Source of the DNA: Bacteriovoracaceae bacterium
Lineage (GTDB): Bacteria > Bdellovibrionota > Bacteriovoracia > Bacteriovoracales > Bacteriovoracaceae
Length of the DNA stretch: 64,000 bases
Assembly: GCA_947441615.1 (NCBI GenBank)
Contig: CANEUH010000014.1
Span: 1 to 64,000, forward strand
Direction: 5' to 3'
In this document: positions 28,618 to 39,208 of the stretch, piece by piece
Layout: the number at the start of each line of letters is the position of its first letter
Position numbering within the stretch: position 1 is the first letter of the stretch
The notes under the pieces: model-generated
Told to the model about the DNA's origin: nothing
Seen by the model: only the letters and a program-made list of their open reading frames with translations
Database searches by the model: none
Program-made: the position numbers and the translations under genes

Positions 28618-28640
28618 AAACCCCGCTTAAAGCGGGGTTT
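28618..28640 (-). terminator. Rho-independent terminator of the atpF'FHAGDC operon
   Basis: On the minus strand AAACCCCGCT, a 3-nt loop, AGCGGGGTTT form a 10-bp stem followed by a run of T (TTTATTTTCC). It lies 3 bp downstream of the atpC stop and closes the leftward atp operon. Confidence 0.9.
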
Positions 28641-28643
28641 AAT

Positions 28644-29057
28644 TTATTTTAAATTTGCCAGACGAAGTCTCAGCTCTGCTCTTTCGAGCTTTCTTCTAAA
28701 CTTAATCAGATCGACATCTGTTAAGTTTTCCTTGCCGGATAAGCGATCCATCGCTTTTGACTTCGCTGATTTAGCTCTTTCAATATCGATGTCTTCGGAG
28801 CGCTCAGAAGTGAATGAGAGAATCGTCACAGTATCCTTTAAAACCCGACACAATCCAGCAGTCACAGAAAAATGTCTCGGACCCATAGTGGTCTTTGCAG
28901 TCATGATTCCTGTCGATAACTCTGTTAAGATATGTGTATGGTCGGGGAGAATATTAATCTCCCCGCGAACTGTTGGAATTACAATATCATTACACTCAAG
29001 ATCTTTAATAACCACACCCTTTGGGGTGAAGAGATTGAGTTTAAAGGCTGATGCCAT
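28644..29057 (-). CDS. atpC: ATP synthase epsilon subunit
   Basis: 137 residues. The N-terminal beta-sandwich (FKLNLFTPKGVVIKDLECNDIVIPTVRGEINILPDHTHI in part) carries the family block GEINILPDH, and the C-terminal helical hairpin (ERAKSAKSKAMDRL.....RRKLERAELRLRLAN) is intact. It is the last gene of the atp operon, 2 bp after atpD. The epsilon subunit couples and can inhibit F1 rotation. Confidence 0.96.
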   Translation of the reverse strand: MASAFKLNLFTPKGVVIKDLECNDIVIPTVRGEINILPDHTHILTELSTGIMTAKTTMGPRHFSVTAGLCRVLKDTVTILSFTSERSEDIDIERAKSAKSKAMDRLSGKENLTDVDLIKFRRKLERAELRLRLANLK

Positions 29058-29059
29058 AA

Positions 29060-30487
<1,428 letters not shown>

Positions 30488-31357
30488 TTAACCGTTGAGA
30501 GATTCAGCACCAGAAACAACTTCAATTAACTCAGTTGTAATTCGGGCCTGTCTCATCTTATTCATTTTTAGTGATAACTTTTTAATCATTTCTTTACAGT
30601 TTTTCGATGCGTTTTCCATCGCATTCATACGAGACCCGTGCTCCGATGCAATAGCATCTAAAACACATGTATAAACCGTTGTGAGGTAAACTTCAGGTAC
30701 AAGAGTATCTAAGATTTGCTCAGCACTTGGTTCATATTTAAAATCGTACGGATACCGAGATTTAATTTCCTCTTTTGCAGATGAAGAAACCTGCATAGGA
30801 AGAAGTTGTCTTACTTTAGAATCGAAAGCGATTGCAGAAATAAATGAGTTGTAGGCAACATAAATTTTTCCTACTTCACCAGTAACAAACATGGCACCCA
30901 ATTCATCAGCAATTTTTCTCACTTCTTCGTAAGTTGGATCTGCTTTAGCAAAAGTAAACGTCTTACCAGAGTTAACCTCTTTTTGAATAAGATCGCGTAC
31001 TTTTTTACCAATAAAGAAGAACTTCAGATCTTCATCCTGGTTTTCAGCCGTGAATCGTCTAACTGTTTTTGCGAGTGACGAATTATAGCCGCCGCAAAGA
31101 CCTTTATCAGATGAAATCACAAGAACTACCGCTTTATTATTTTCCTTCGGTGTGAAGTAATCGTTCGTGTAGTCCGTAGCTAAGGCAGAAACAGTTCTCA
31201 CTGTTTCTTCTAGCTCCGTTGAATAAGGACGAAGACCTAAGATACGAACCTGAGCTTTATTTAGCTTTGACGCTGAAACAAGCTTCATGGCCTTTGTGAT
31301 CTTGAAAGTACCTTTGGTACTTTTGATCTTTTTCTTGAGGTCTTTAATATTTGCCAT
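30488..31357 (-). CDS. atpG: ATP synthase gamma subunit
   Basis: Central rotor shaft of F1, 289 residues. The N-terminal helix MANIKDLKKKIKSTKGTFKITKAM and C-terminal helix KLSLKMNKMRQARITTELIEVVSGAE are the conserved coiled-coil halves; the middle Rossmann-like part has SSDKGLCGGYNSSL. It follows atpA by 18 bp. Confidence 0.97.
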   Translation of the reverse strand: MANIKDLKKKIKSTKGTFKITKAMKLVSASKLNKAQVRILGLRPYSTELEETVRTVSALATDYTNDYFTPKENNKAVVLVISSDKGLCGGYNSSLAKTVRRFTAENQDEDLKFFFIGKKVRDLIQKEVNSGKTFTFAKADPTYEEVRKIADELGAMFVTGEVGKIYVAYNSFISAIAFDSKVRQLLPMQVSSSAKEEIKSRYPYDFKYEPSAEQILDTLVPEVYLTTVYTCVLDAIASEHGSRMNAMENASKNCKEMIKKLSLKMNKMRQARITTELIEVVSGAESLNG

Positions 31358-31375
31358 GGTCTTTAATCCTTAAAA

Positions 31376-32890
31376 TTAAGCCTTGTAGCTAACAACGAAA
31401 TTCTTGATGATCTCAACAAGTTTCGCTTCATTTTCTGCAGACATCTGCATTTCTTTTCTCATCGTATTCATCATTTCTGAGTGACGAGAGTTAAGAACTG
31501 CAAGTAAGTCTTTCTCTACCTGTTGAATTTTGTTCACAGGGATTGAATCGAAATAACCTTTTGTTGCAGCAAAAATTGAAACTGATTGATCAATAACATC
31601 CATAGGTGAATATTGGCCTTGCTTTAAGAGCTCCACTAGACGAGATCCACGGTTTAGCTGTCTTTGAGTGGCTTCATCTAAGTCAGAACCGAACTGAGCA
31701 AATGCAGCTAGTTCGCGGAACTGAGCAAGATCAAGTCTTAGAGTACCAGCAACTTTTTTCATCGCTTTAATTTGGGCAGCACCACCAACTCGAGAAACCG
31801 AAAGACCAACGTTAACCGCTGGACGAATACCAGAGTTGAATAAATCCGACTCAAGATAAATCTGACCATCAGTAATCGAGATAACGTTTGTAGGAATATA
31901 GGCTGCAACGTCACCCTCTTGAGTTTCAATGATTGGAAGAGCAGTTAAAGATCCTGCGCCAAGCTCATCGTTCACTTTACAAGCACGCTCTAACAAACGT
32001 GAGTGAATATAGAAAACGTCTCCAGGGAATGCTTCACGTCCTGGTGGACGACGAAGAAGAAGAGAAAGCTGACGGTAAGCTTGAGATTGTTTTGTTAAGT
32101 CATCATAAACGATAAGCGCGTGCTTACCTTGGTCACGATAGTACTCACCCATTGTACAACCAGTGTACGGAGCAAGATACTGAAGTGGAGCTGAGTGAGA
32201 AGCAGTCGCAGAAACGATGATTGTATACTCGAGAGCACCAGCTTCTAGTAATTTTTGATAAACTTGGCGAACTGTTGATTGCTTCTGACCAATGGCCACG
32301 TAAACGCAAACAACACCTTTGCCTTTTTGATTGATGATCGTATCAACGGCCACAGCTGTTTTACCTGTTTTACGGTCACCAATGATAAGCTCACGTTGAC
32401 CACGACCGATTGGGATCATGGCATCGATTGCTTTGATACCTGTTTGCATAGGCTCGTGAACAGATTTACGAGCAATAATACCAGGTGCTTTAATTTCTAC
32501 GTTACGAAACTCAGTTGATTTTATTTCACCCTGGCCATCAATTGGCTCGCCGATAGCGTTAACAACTCGACCAAGAAGTGCATTACCAACAGGAACTGAA
32601 ACGATTTTTTCAGTACGTTTAACTGTTGAACCTTCTTTAATGGCCTCGTCGTTACCAAGAACCACGATACCAACATTGTTTGCTTCAAGGTTAAGAACCA
32701 TTCCTTTAACTCCGCCGTCGAACTCAACGAGCTCACCAGCAAGAACGTTCTTTAATCCAAAAACTCGGGCCACACCATCACCAATAGTGAGGACGGTCCC
32801 AATTTCGTTCATCTGCAAACGCGACTCAAAATTCGCGATGCGATCTTTAATAATCCCTGTGATTTCTTCAGGTCTGATTGATGTGCTCAT
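31376..32890 (-). CDS. atpA: ATP synthase alpha subunit
   Basis: Non-catalytic nucleotide-binding F1 subunit, 504 residues. Walker A GDRKTGKT at 171-178, the DELSEED-like region replaced by the alpha-type block, [21 protein letters not shown] and the arginine finger context [11 protein letters not shown] (as [18 protein letters not shown]) are present. Normal length. Confidence 0.98.
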   Translation of the reverse strand: MSTSIRPEEITGIIKDRIANFESRLQMNEIGTVLTIGDGVARVFGLKNVLAGELVEFDGGVKGMVLNLEANNVGIVVLGNDEAIKEGSTVKRTEKIVSVPVGNALLGRVVNAIGEPIDGQGEIKSTEFRNVEIKAPGIIARKSVHEPMQTGIKAIDAMIPIGRGQRELIIGDRKTGKTAVAVDTIINQKGKGVVCVYVAIGQKQSTVRQVYQKLLEAGALEYTIIVSATASHSAPLQYLAPYTGCTMGEYYRDQGKHALIVYDDLTKQSQAYRQLSLLLRRPPGREAFPGDVFYIHSRLLERACKVNDELGAGSLTALPIIETQEGDVAAYIPTNVISITDGQIYLESDLFNSGIRPAVNVGLSVSRVGGAAQIKAMKKVAGTLRLDLAQFRELAAFAQFGSDLDEATQRQLNRGSRLVELLKQGQYSPMDVIDQSVSIFAATKGYFDSIPVNKIQQVEKDLLAVLNSRHSEMMNTMRKEMQMSAENEAKLVEIIKNFVVSYKA

Positions 32891-32916
32891 CTAAAATCCT
32901 TCCCTTTTGGGTTTTA

Positions 32917-33456
32917 TTATTCGCTAAGAATAGATTGTTTAAATTGTTCTAATTGGTTATCTAACGAAGCATCAAGCTGGAGGTCTTCTATAGTAACTTT
33001 GTAACCAGCAGAAATGTTCGCACTTTGTACGTAATCTAAATGTGGCTCACGTCCGAATTTCTTTTTAAGAAATCCTTCGATTTTAGCCTTAAAAGCAGGA
33101 TCAATTTGAGTATCTGTCCCCTCAATTGTTCCCTTCATGAAGCCTTTTCTCTCATCATCCATCACGATGACTTCTTTAAAAATTAAAGGCAGGATTCCAA
33201 TGCGTTTTTCATCAATAAGGTATTTAACTGTTTCAGTTGTTATCGGAGAAAGAGAAAGTTTTTTAGCAACTTCATTGAAAACAGTTTTTTTCTCTTCTAG
33301 TGTAAACAGTTCTAGAAATAGAACATTTTCAAGGTCGTTTGATTTGTTAATAACCTCAGTAAGCTTCGTAAGCTCATCAGCTATTGCAACTTTTTTATCG
33401 TCACCAAGTTCTAAAAGGGACTTGGCATAAACTCTGGCAACTGCTTGCTCTTTCAT
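32917..33456 (-). CDS. atpH: ATP synthase delta subunit
   Basis: 179 residues. N-terminal helical bundle opening AVARVYAKSLLELG and the C-terminal block SANISAGYKVTIEDLQLDASLDNQLEQFK match OSCP/delta, which ties F1 to the peripheral stalk. It starts 1 bp after the atpF stop and precedes atpA by 26 bp. Confidence 0.94.
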   Translation of the reverse strand: MKEQAVARVYAKSLLELGDDKKVAIADELTKLTEVINKSNDLENVLFLELFTLEEKKTVFNEVAKKLSLSPITTETVKYLIDEKRIGILPLIFKEVIVMDDERKGFMKGTIEGTDTQIDPAFKAKIEGFLKKKFGREPHLDYVQSANISAGYKVTIEDLQLDASLDNQLEQFKQSILSE

Positions 33457-33457
33457 T

Positions 33458-34012
33458 TTATAGCCCCTGCAAAAGTTTCGATGAAACTTTGTTTTGATAA
33501 TCTTTATTCGTCTTAATTGTTGATTTCGTTTTACTGATCACTTGATTTAGAAGTTCTGTATTCAACTCATCCATGACTTCTTTTTTATCTGCTTGAATTT
33601 TTGAGTTGGCATCGATCTTTAACTTGTGAGTTTTATCTTCAGTTTCTTTTGATAGATTCTTCTCAAAATTAGCGACTTCGACTTCAGCGTGCTGTTCAAT
33701 ATTTTTGAGTTCGTTAGAAAGATTTGAAAGTTTTCTGGTCTCACCATCAAGCATGATTTGAGCTTCTTTTGATTTAAGATTTGCTCTCTCAAGAGTATTT
33801 GCAATCTCATCAGCTTTAGATGAAAAATAACTCTTAAGTGGTTGCTTAATTTTCCAAACAAGAACCCCAAGTAGAATTGAAACGTTAACTGCCGGTGCGA
33901 AGAGATCAAAGATAGAAGCGTGGTGCTCTTCCCCATGTCCTCCACCCGAAGCGTAGGCCTTAGTAATTGTCATGGCCAAAATGGCGTAAGCTGTCCAAAA
34001 ACGCATAGGCAT
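33458..34012 (-). CDS. atpF: ATP synthase b subunit with N-terminal signal-like segment
   Basis: 184 residues. An unusual N-terminus looks like a cleavable signal peptide (FWTAYAILAMTITKAYA) followed by a His-rich spacer (SGGGHGEEHH), then the true membrane anchor (ILLGVLVWKI) and a long charged coiled coil. Peripheral-stalk b subunits with an extra leader occur in several delta-type lineages. Located between the second b-type gene and atpH with 1-2 bp spacing. Confidence 0.88.
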   Translation of the reverse strand: MPMRFWTAYAILAMTITKAYASGGGHGEEHHASIFDLFAPAVNVSILLGVLVWKIKQPLKSYFSSKADEIANTLERANLKSKEAQIMLDGETRKLSNLSNELKNIEQHAEVEVANFEKNLSKETEDKTHKLKIDANSKIQADKKEVMDELNTELLNQVISKTKSTIKTNKDYQNKVSSKLLQGL

Positions 34013-34014
34013 CC

Positions 34015-34458
34015 TTATTGAAGAATTTTCTGTACGAGTGTTTGTGAAAGTGAATCGGCCTCAGCAAGATAGGCACTCTTATTTCCTTCCACTTCTTTTT
34101 TAAAATCGTTTCTCGACTGATCAACAAAAGCATTAACTTCTTTTTCTGTTTGCTTATATTGATCTGTAAATTTTTGTACGATCTTTTGTTTTTTTTTAGA
34201 AGATACTTTCATCGCACTTCTGTTTGCATTTTCAATTTTTGACTTGTAGTCAGCTTGCATTTTTTGAACTTTCTCAATTGTTTCATCAGCATTACTTTCA
34301 AGCTTCACCGTTTTCTCTTCACGAGTTTCGATGACACTTTGAAGTTTCCCGAGAAATAAAAATTGAGCAATGATGAATGCAGCGAGAATGATGAGAAATT
34401 GGGGAACAAGCGAGGAATCTACACCCAATTGAGTGAAAATGGCCGTAAATGTTTCCAT
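34015..34458 (-). CDS. ATP synthase second b-type (b') subunit
   Basis: 147 residues with one membrane helix (about 18-38, FLIILAAFIIAQFLFLG) and a long heptad coiled coil rich in Lys and Glu. Sitting directly ahead of atpF, it is the b' partner for a heterodimeric peripheral stalk. It is the first gene of the atp operon. b/b' assignments between the two genes are by order and could be swapped. Confidence 0.85.
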   Translation of the reverse strand: METFTAIFTQLGVDSSLVPQFLIILAAFIIAQFLFLGKLQSVIETREEKTVKLESNADETIEKVQKMQADYKSKIENANRSAMKVSSKKKQKIVQKFTDQYKQTEKEVNAFVDQSRNDFKKEVEGNKSAYLAEADSLSQTLVQKILQ

Positions 34459-34499
34459 TAGTTAACCCTTAAGAATGAAGCTGTTTATTTTGCCTTAAT

Positions 34500-34528
34500 T
34501 AATTAAGCTTCTACGGGGTTTCCGTCAA
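34500..34528 (-). promoter_or_regulatory. Possible promoter of the atp operon
   Basis: On the minus strand TTGACG is followed after 17 bp by TAATTA, about 40 bp upstream of the b' subunit ATG. The -35 box is good and the -10 box weak. It lies in the only gap (81 bp) between the bactofilin stop and the atp genes. Confidence 0.4.
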
Positions 34529-34539
34529 GGAAATTGGCC

Positions 34540-34875
34540 TTATTTTTTATCCTTCATTTTAGTGATTCCGTGGAAGATAACACCCTCTTCCACAATGAGA
34601 CTTGGACTTGTGACAGTGCCTTCAAAACGCGCGGGGCGTCTTATTTCAACTCTTGAAGATGCCTTAATTGAACCTTTGACTGAACCTGAAATGATAACGA
34701 TGTTGGCATTAATATCCGCATTAATGACAGCACCTTCTGAAATAATCAGTGTGTCATTTGAAAAGATACTTCCATTAACGTAGCCAGCGATTCGTACAGT
34801 ACCGCTAAATGAAAGGTTACCTTCAAATTTGCAGCCCTCTTCGATGATGGCGCAAATATCATTTTTCTTTGCCAA
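34540..34875 (-). CDS. Bactofilin
   Basis: 111 residues consisting almost only of the right-handed beta-helix repeats of bactofilins (GNLSFSGTVRIAGYVNGSI, GAVINADINAN, GSVKGSIKASSRVEI, GTVTSPSLIVEEG). Bactofilins polymerise without nucleotide into filaments that scaffold cell shape or chromosome segregation proteins. The start is TTG at 34875, supported by CCGGAGC 7 bp upstream. It directly follows parB, as in lineages where bactofilin filaments position ParAB. Confidence 0.9.
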   Translation of the reverse strand: MAKKNDICAIIEEGCKFEGNLSFSGTVRIAGYVNGSIFSNDTLIISEGAVINADINANIVIISGSVKGSIKASSRVEIRRPARFEGTVTSPSLIVEEGVIFHGITKMKDKK

Positions 34876-34894
34876 ATTGCCGCTCCGGTGGCGT

Positions 34895-35800
34895 TTATTT
34901 CATGAGATAAGAAAATATATCATTAAATTCAGCTTCGTTGCTAAATTTGATTGTTATTTCTCCAGCACCATTCTTTTTTGGCTTTACGTCAAAATGATAG
35001 CCTGTTTTTTGTTCGAGTTTGTTTTTTAGTTGCGTGTATTGCTCAGTTATAAACTTATTGTCTGAAGGTATCGCTTTAACCATTTTCTTTGTTTTCTTAG
35101 CGAGCTCTTCAAGCTCTCTAACTGAAAGTCCATGAGCTATGACCTCGTTAGAAAGTCTCTTAACCATTTCATCATCGTTTATTCCAACCAAAATTTTTGC
35201 ATGGCCAAATGATAAGAGATCTTTTTGAAGAGAAACGATGACCTCTTTTGGAAGCTTCAATATTCTTAAAAAATTGGCAATTGTTGACCGTTCTTTACCA
35301 ATTTTCTTGGCCACTTCTTCCTGAGTTAATTTGAACTCATTCATGAGTTGGAAGTAAGCTAGTGCTTCCTCCACACAGTTTAGATCTGAACGCTGAACGT
35401 TTTCAATGATAGACATCACGAGAACGTCTTTCTTTGTAGCCCTTTTCACAATCACAGGAACTTTATTAAGACCAGCTAGCCTTGAAGCGCGGTAACGGCG
35501 CTCACCCGCTACGATCTCAAATTTACCGTCTTTTTCGATGACGATAATGGGTTGAATAATGCCATTTTCTCTGATCGATTCAGCTAATTCTAAAAGATCC
35601 TTCTCTTTAAAGATCTTTCTAGGTTGATCCCTATTAACTTCAATCTTTTCTAAATCAACTAGAAGCGGTTGATTCTCTATTTGGATTTCTTTTTTTGGTT
35701 CTATAGGGGCATTTCTTTCTGGGGCATCTCCAAAAACTCCTGGGCTATTTCCAAGAAGTGCGGCCATACCTCTACCAAGTTGCGGCTTATTTTTTTGCAT
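34895..35800 (-). CDS. parB: Chromosome-partitioning protein ParB
   Basis: 301 residues. CTP-binding N-terminal domain with GERRYRASRLAG, the helix-turn-helix parS-reading domain (LTQEEVAKKIGKERSTIANFLRILKLP), and a C-terminal dimerisation domain. ParB loads at parS as a CTP-dependent clamp; two matching parS sites are in this window. GGAG ribosome binding site; 10 bp after parA. Confidence 0.97.
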   Translation of the reverse strand: MQKNKPQLGRGMAALLGNSPGVFGDAPERNAPIEPKKEIQIENQPLLVDLEKIEVNRDQPRKIFKEKDLLELAESIRENGIIQPIIVIEKDGKFEIVAGERRYRASRLAGLNKVPVIVKRATKKDVLVMSIIENVQRSDLNCVEEALAYFQLMNEFKLTQEEVAKKIGKERSTIANFLRILKLPKEVIVSLQKDLLSFGHAKILVGINDDEMVKRLSNEVIAHGLSVRELEELAKKTKKMVKAIPSDNKFITEQYTQLKNKLEQKTGYHFDVKPKKNGAGEITIKFSNEAEFNDIFSYLMK

Positions 35801-35810
35801 AAATTAACTC

Positions 35811-36653
35811 CTATGGCTGTACTTGATAATCTTCAAATTTCGGGATTTGGCTTAAAGGCATCTTAACCTGTGGTGAATCAGGTCTTTTCTCTGACTTTAA
35901 AATAATTTCTCTCGCCAAAGATAGATATGCTTCACTTCCCTTTGAAGTTATATCGTAAAGAATGATGGGCTTACCAAATGATGTACATTCAGAGAGCTTC
36001 ACATTTCTAGGAATAATTGATTTTAGTATGTCATCCTTGAAGTGGGTCATGAGGTCATTGGCCACTAATTTACATAAATTATTTCTTGAATCATACATCG
36101 TTAAGAGAATGCCCTCGAGTGTAAGCTTGGGATTAAGGGAAGCCCTAATAAGACGAACAGTATTCAGGAGCTGAGATAAACCTTCCATCGCCAAATACTC
36201 TGTTTGCATCGGAACTAAGTAAGAGTGAGCTGCGGTAAAAGCATTCACTGTTAGTAAGTTCAATGAAGGTGCACAATCTATTATGATGTAGTCGTATTTA
36301 TTTTGAATCGCTTCAAGGGCAACTTTTAGTTTTGATTCACGAGCGAACATGTGAACCAACTCTAATTCGGCTCCAACAAGATCGTTGTTCGAAGGACAAA
36401 GATCCAAAAGTGGTAGCTCTGTCTTATAAATACATGATTCAAAATTTTCTTCGTTAATAAGTGCGTGGTAAACATTCGACTTGGCGAACGTTTCCTTTTC
36501 TATCCCAAGGCATGAACTTGCATTTCCCTGAGGATCTAGATCAATAAGAAGCGTCCTCTTTTCTGCTGCGGCGAGGCAAGCACTTAAGTTTACAGAAGTA
36601 GTTGTCTTTCCTACCCCACCTTTCTGGTTTGCGATTGCAATGATTTTAGCCAT
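35811..36653 (-). CDS. parA: Chromosome-partitioning ATPase ParA
   Basis: 280 residues. Deviant Walker A KGGVGKTTT near the N-terminus (ANQKGGVGKTTTSVN), Walker A' and B LIDLDPQGNASSCLG and YIIIDCAPSL. Soj/ParA type without a long N-terminal regulatory extension. It uses DNA-bound ATP dimers to move ParB-parS. GAGGAT ribosome binding site; 37 bp after rsmG. Confidence 0.97.
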   Translation of the reverse strand: MAKIIAIANQKGGVGKTTTSVNLSACLAAAEKRTLLIDLDPQGNASSCLGIEKETFAKSNVYHALINEENFESCIYKTELPLLDLCPSNNDLVGAELELVHMFARESKLKVALEAIQNKYDYIIIDCAPSLNLLTVNAFTAAHSYLVPMQTEYLAMEGLSQLLNTVRLIRASLNPKLTLEGILLTMYDSRNNLCKLVANDLMTHFKDDILKSIIPRNVKLSECTSFGKPIILYDITSKGSEAYLSLAREIILKSEKRPDSPQVKMPLSQIPKFEDYQVQP

Positions 36654-36690
36654 TTAGATCCTCGCGATGAGTGTTTTGAGAGCTCTAAAT

Positions 36691-37329
36691 TTAAAGAAAA
36701 TCAGAGAGATTGACAAGTGAATTAGCTGTTCCACGTGGAACATTTACAGACTTAAAAGAAACTAAAAAACGCTGCTGTGTTCCAGGAACGGTAATCTCCT
36801 GATTTTCCAGTAACTTCCAATCTTTCTCTAGCTTAGGTAGGTCTTTCCCCTCGAGCTCCATAAAGTTTGGTCCCTTATACAGAAAAACTGAAAGATCCTT
36901 GGTCGTGTGTTGAATCGCTGGCAAATAATCTTTTGCTGTTCCGACCGCCTTGAAGGTAATCGTTGCAGGTTTATCAAAAAGAAAATCCTCTAGTCTTGAA
37001 TGAACCAATTTTACATTTACTAGACCTAACTCTTCCGCGATCAAAGTGACTGCGTCTACTTTTTTTCGCTTACTTTCTACTCCAACAAAACGGACTTCAG
37101 GGAGAAGTTTTGCTAGAGGCAGAATGGGAAACCCTCCCCCGAAGCCAACATCAACCACGACCCCAGATTTCTTTACCTGCGCTTGAAACAAATCCGACTG
37201 AAGGTATGGGTGAATGGAATCAAGAATTTGTTTATGATAAAACTCATCTGGGTCTAAAATATTAGTTAGATTAAGGCCCGCAAGCTTTGTTTTTAACACC
37301 TGTAGATATTTGATTGAAAAGTCCAACAT
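36691..37329 (-). CDS. rsmG: 16S rRNA (guanine527-N7)-methyltransferase
   Basis: 212 residues, class I SAM methyltransferase with the SAM loop VVDVGFGGGFPILPLA and acidic strand end VGVESKRKKVDAV. Methylates G527 (E. coli numbering) of 16S rRNA; loss gives low-level streptomycin resistance in other species. The start overlaps the mnmG stop (TAATG). A parS palindrome is embedded in the last codons, encoding VPRGT. Confidence 0.95.
   Translation of the reverse strand: MLDFSIKYLQVLKTKLAGLNLTNILDPDEFYHKQILDSIHPYLQSDLFQAQVKKSGVVVDVGFGGGFPILPLAKLLPEVRFVGVESKRKKVDAVTLIAEELGLVNVKLVHSRLEDFLFDKPATITFKAVGTAKDYLPAIQHTTKDLSVFLYKGPNFMELEGKDLPKLEKDWKLLENQEITVPGTQQRFLVSFKSVNVPRGTANSLVNLSDFL
36727..36742. 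other. parS: parS site inside rsmG
   Basis: TGTTCCACGTGGAACA, a perfect 16-bp palindrome matching the parS consensus TGTTNCACGTGNAACA. It lies in the 3' coding part of rsmG, 74 bp from the start of parA. Confidence 0.95.
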
Positions 37330-39173
37330 TATAGTGCCTTCGCTGCTACAACTGCGAGGGTTGCTGGTCGAATCCCTTCAATGAGCTTAAGCTGGCCAAA
37401 CGTTTCTGGTCTTATTCTGGTAATTCTCTGCTTACACTCAAAAGAAATATTTCCCGAAGAAACTATTTCTTCCCAATTAATCTTGGTGGTGTCCATCTTC
37501 TTTAATTTTTCTTGCTGATCACTGGATCTCTTAATGTATCCATCGTATTTCTTAGAAATGGCGACGGCACGGACCAGATCCGTATCAATAGCAATCCCAT
37601 TGTATCCAAGGATCCTATTCAGGGTATTTATCGGATTAAGCCACGCCTGCTTCAGAATTTCAGAAACACTCATGCGTTTTGTTAGCTTTTGTAGCTCCCC
37701 ATCCCCAGAAAATTCCACTAGAAGTGGTGATTTTTCTGAAACCATGGTCTCATCACAAAAGTCACTGAGTGTTTCATAAGAATTAACAAACCTGGCCTGA
37801 TACTGATCAAGCTCCAAGTTCAACAGGAACTTTGCTCTATAGGGAAACATTCTAAGAAGAGTATTGTCTTCTCTGAGGAACAATCTGTTTTCTGAACGGG
37901 CGGTGAAAAGCCTATAAGGCTCATCCCTAGTATTGGATGTTAGGTCCTCAATCATGACACCTATATAGGACTCATGCCTATTCAAAATAAGAGAATCCAT
38001 ACCCAGGATTGATAAAGAAGCGTTGGCACCAGCGATAAAACCCTGACCAGCGGCCTCTTCGTAGCCAGAGGTTCCATTAACCTGGCCAGCGAAAAAGAGT
38101 CCAGAAACACCCCTGTGCTCCAAGGTAAGATTTAATTCAGTAGTATCAACAACGTCATACTCCACTGCATATCCATAAACTAGAATCTTCCCCTCTTCGA
38201 GACCTTCAATTGAATGAACATATTCCTCTTGAACGTCCCTCGGTAGAGAGGATGAGATCCCAGAAGGGTAAACCGTATCGAGATTGAGACCTTCAGGCTC
38301 TATAAACACATGGTGAATATTCTTATCTGGGTACCTAAAGGCCTTATCTTCAATTGAGGGACAATAGCGAGCTCCAGTTCCCTTAATTTGACCGTTGAAC
38401 ATTGGGCTTCGCTCTTTATTATGGCGAATGATTTCCATCGTGGACTGATTTGTCCTAGCAAGATAACAAGATACTTGTTCAGAAAAGCGGGAATAAGGGG
38501 AATGAAGACAGTGAAAGTTCCGAACAGTAGAATCCGAGGGCTGTTCTTCAAGCCTTGAATAATCAATTGAAGCTTTATCAAGCCTTGGTGGTGTCCCTGT
38601 TTTAAATCTCTGGGTCCCAGTCTTGATTTCTGAGAATAAATCGCTTAACCCACCTGATTTATCACACCCAACTCTTCCGCCGGTAGTGGATTCGTTACCG
38701 GTATGAAGTTTTCCGTTAAGAAAGGTTCCTACTGTCATAATAACTTTCTTAGCGAAATACCTATTGTCAGCGACAATTTCAAAAACATCATCTTTAGTTA
38801 TCGCTTGGACTTTTTCTCGAATAACTGAAATATTCTTAATTGACTGAATCTTCTCCTCCGCCTCGAGCGAATACTTTTCTTTATCAATTTGAACTCTCGA
38901 AGATTGAACCGCGAAACCTTTGGAGTCATTTAAAGTTCTAAACTGAATTCCTGCTCTGTCAGCAAGAAAACCCATTAATCCACCAAGGGCATCAAGCTCT
39001 CTAACAACTTGACCCTTACCAACTCCACCCACGGAAGGATTACAGGGAGCAGACCCAATTGAAACACCCGGCATAGTCACAATGGCAACCTCAAGACCAA
39101 ATTGGCTCGCAATATAGGCTGCCTCTATACCTGCATGACCGCCGCCAACAATTAAAACATCATAAATTTTCAT
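37329..39173 (-). CDS. mnmG: tRNA uridine-5-carboxymethylaminomethyl modification enzyme MnmG
   Basis: 614 residues from ATG 39173; the longer open frame upstream runs across the parS site and is not homologous. FAD-binding DVLIVGGGHAGIEAA at the N-terminus, GPRYCPS-like block (GARYCPSIEDKAFRYPD), and GQVNGTSGYEEAAGQGFIAGANA are diagnostic. With MnmE it makes cmnm5U34 in tRNA. The start is separated from mnmE by a 35-bp gap that holds a parS site. Confidence 0.97.
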   Translation of the reverse strand: MKIYDVLIVGGGHAGIEAAYIASQFGLEVAIVTMPGVSIGSAPCNPSVGGVGKGQVVRELDALGGLMGFLADRAGIQFRTLNDSKGFAVQSSRVQIDKEKYSLEAEEKIQSIKNISVIREKVQAITKDDVFEIVADNRYFAKKVIMTVGTFLNGKLHTGNESTTGGRVGCDKSGGLSDLFSEIKTGTQRFKTGTPPRLDKASIDYSRLEEQPSDSTVRNFHCLHSPYSRFSEQVSCYLARTNQSTMEIIRHNKERSPMFNGQIKGTGARYCPSIEDKAFRYPDKNIHHVFIEPEGLNLDTVYPSGISSSLPRDVQEEYVHSIEGLEEGKILVYGYAVEYDVVDTTELNLTLEHRGVSGLFFAGQVNGTSGYEEAAGQGFIAGANASLSILGMDSLILNRHESYIGVMIEDLTSNTRDEPYRLFTARSENRLFLREDNTLLRMFPYRAKFLLNLELDQYQARFVNSYETLSDFCDETMVSEKSPLLVEFSGDGELQKLTKRMSVSEILKQAWLNPINTLNRILGYNGIAIDTDLVRAVAISKKYDGYIKRSSDQQEKLKKMDTTKINWEEIVSSGNISFECKQRITRIRPETFGQLKLIEGIRPATLAVVAAKAL

Positions 39174-39189
39174 AAGTGATTCCTGAAAT

Positions 39190-39205
39190 TGTTCCACGTG
39201 GAACA
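39190..39205. other. parS: parS site between mnmE and mnmG
   Basis: TGTTCCACGTGGAACA again, identical to the site in rsmG, and extended to 18 bp of symmetry by flanking T and A. It lies in the 35-bp gap before the mnmG start, 2.46 kb from the other site. Confidence 0.95.
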
Positions 39206-39208
39206 ATT

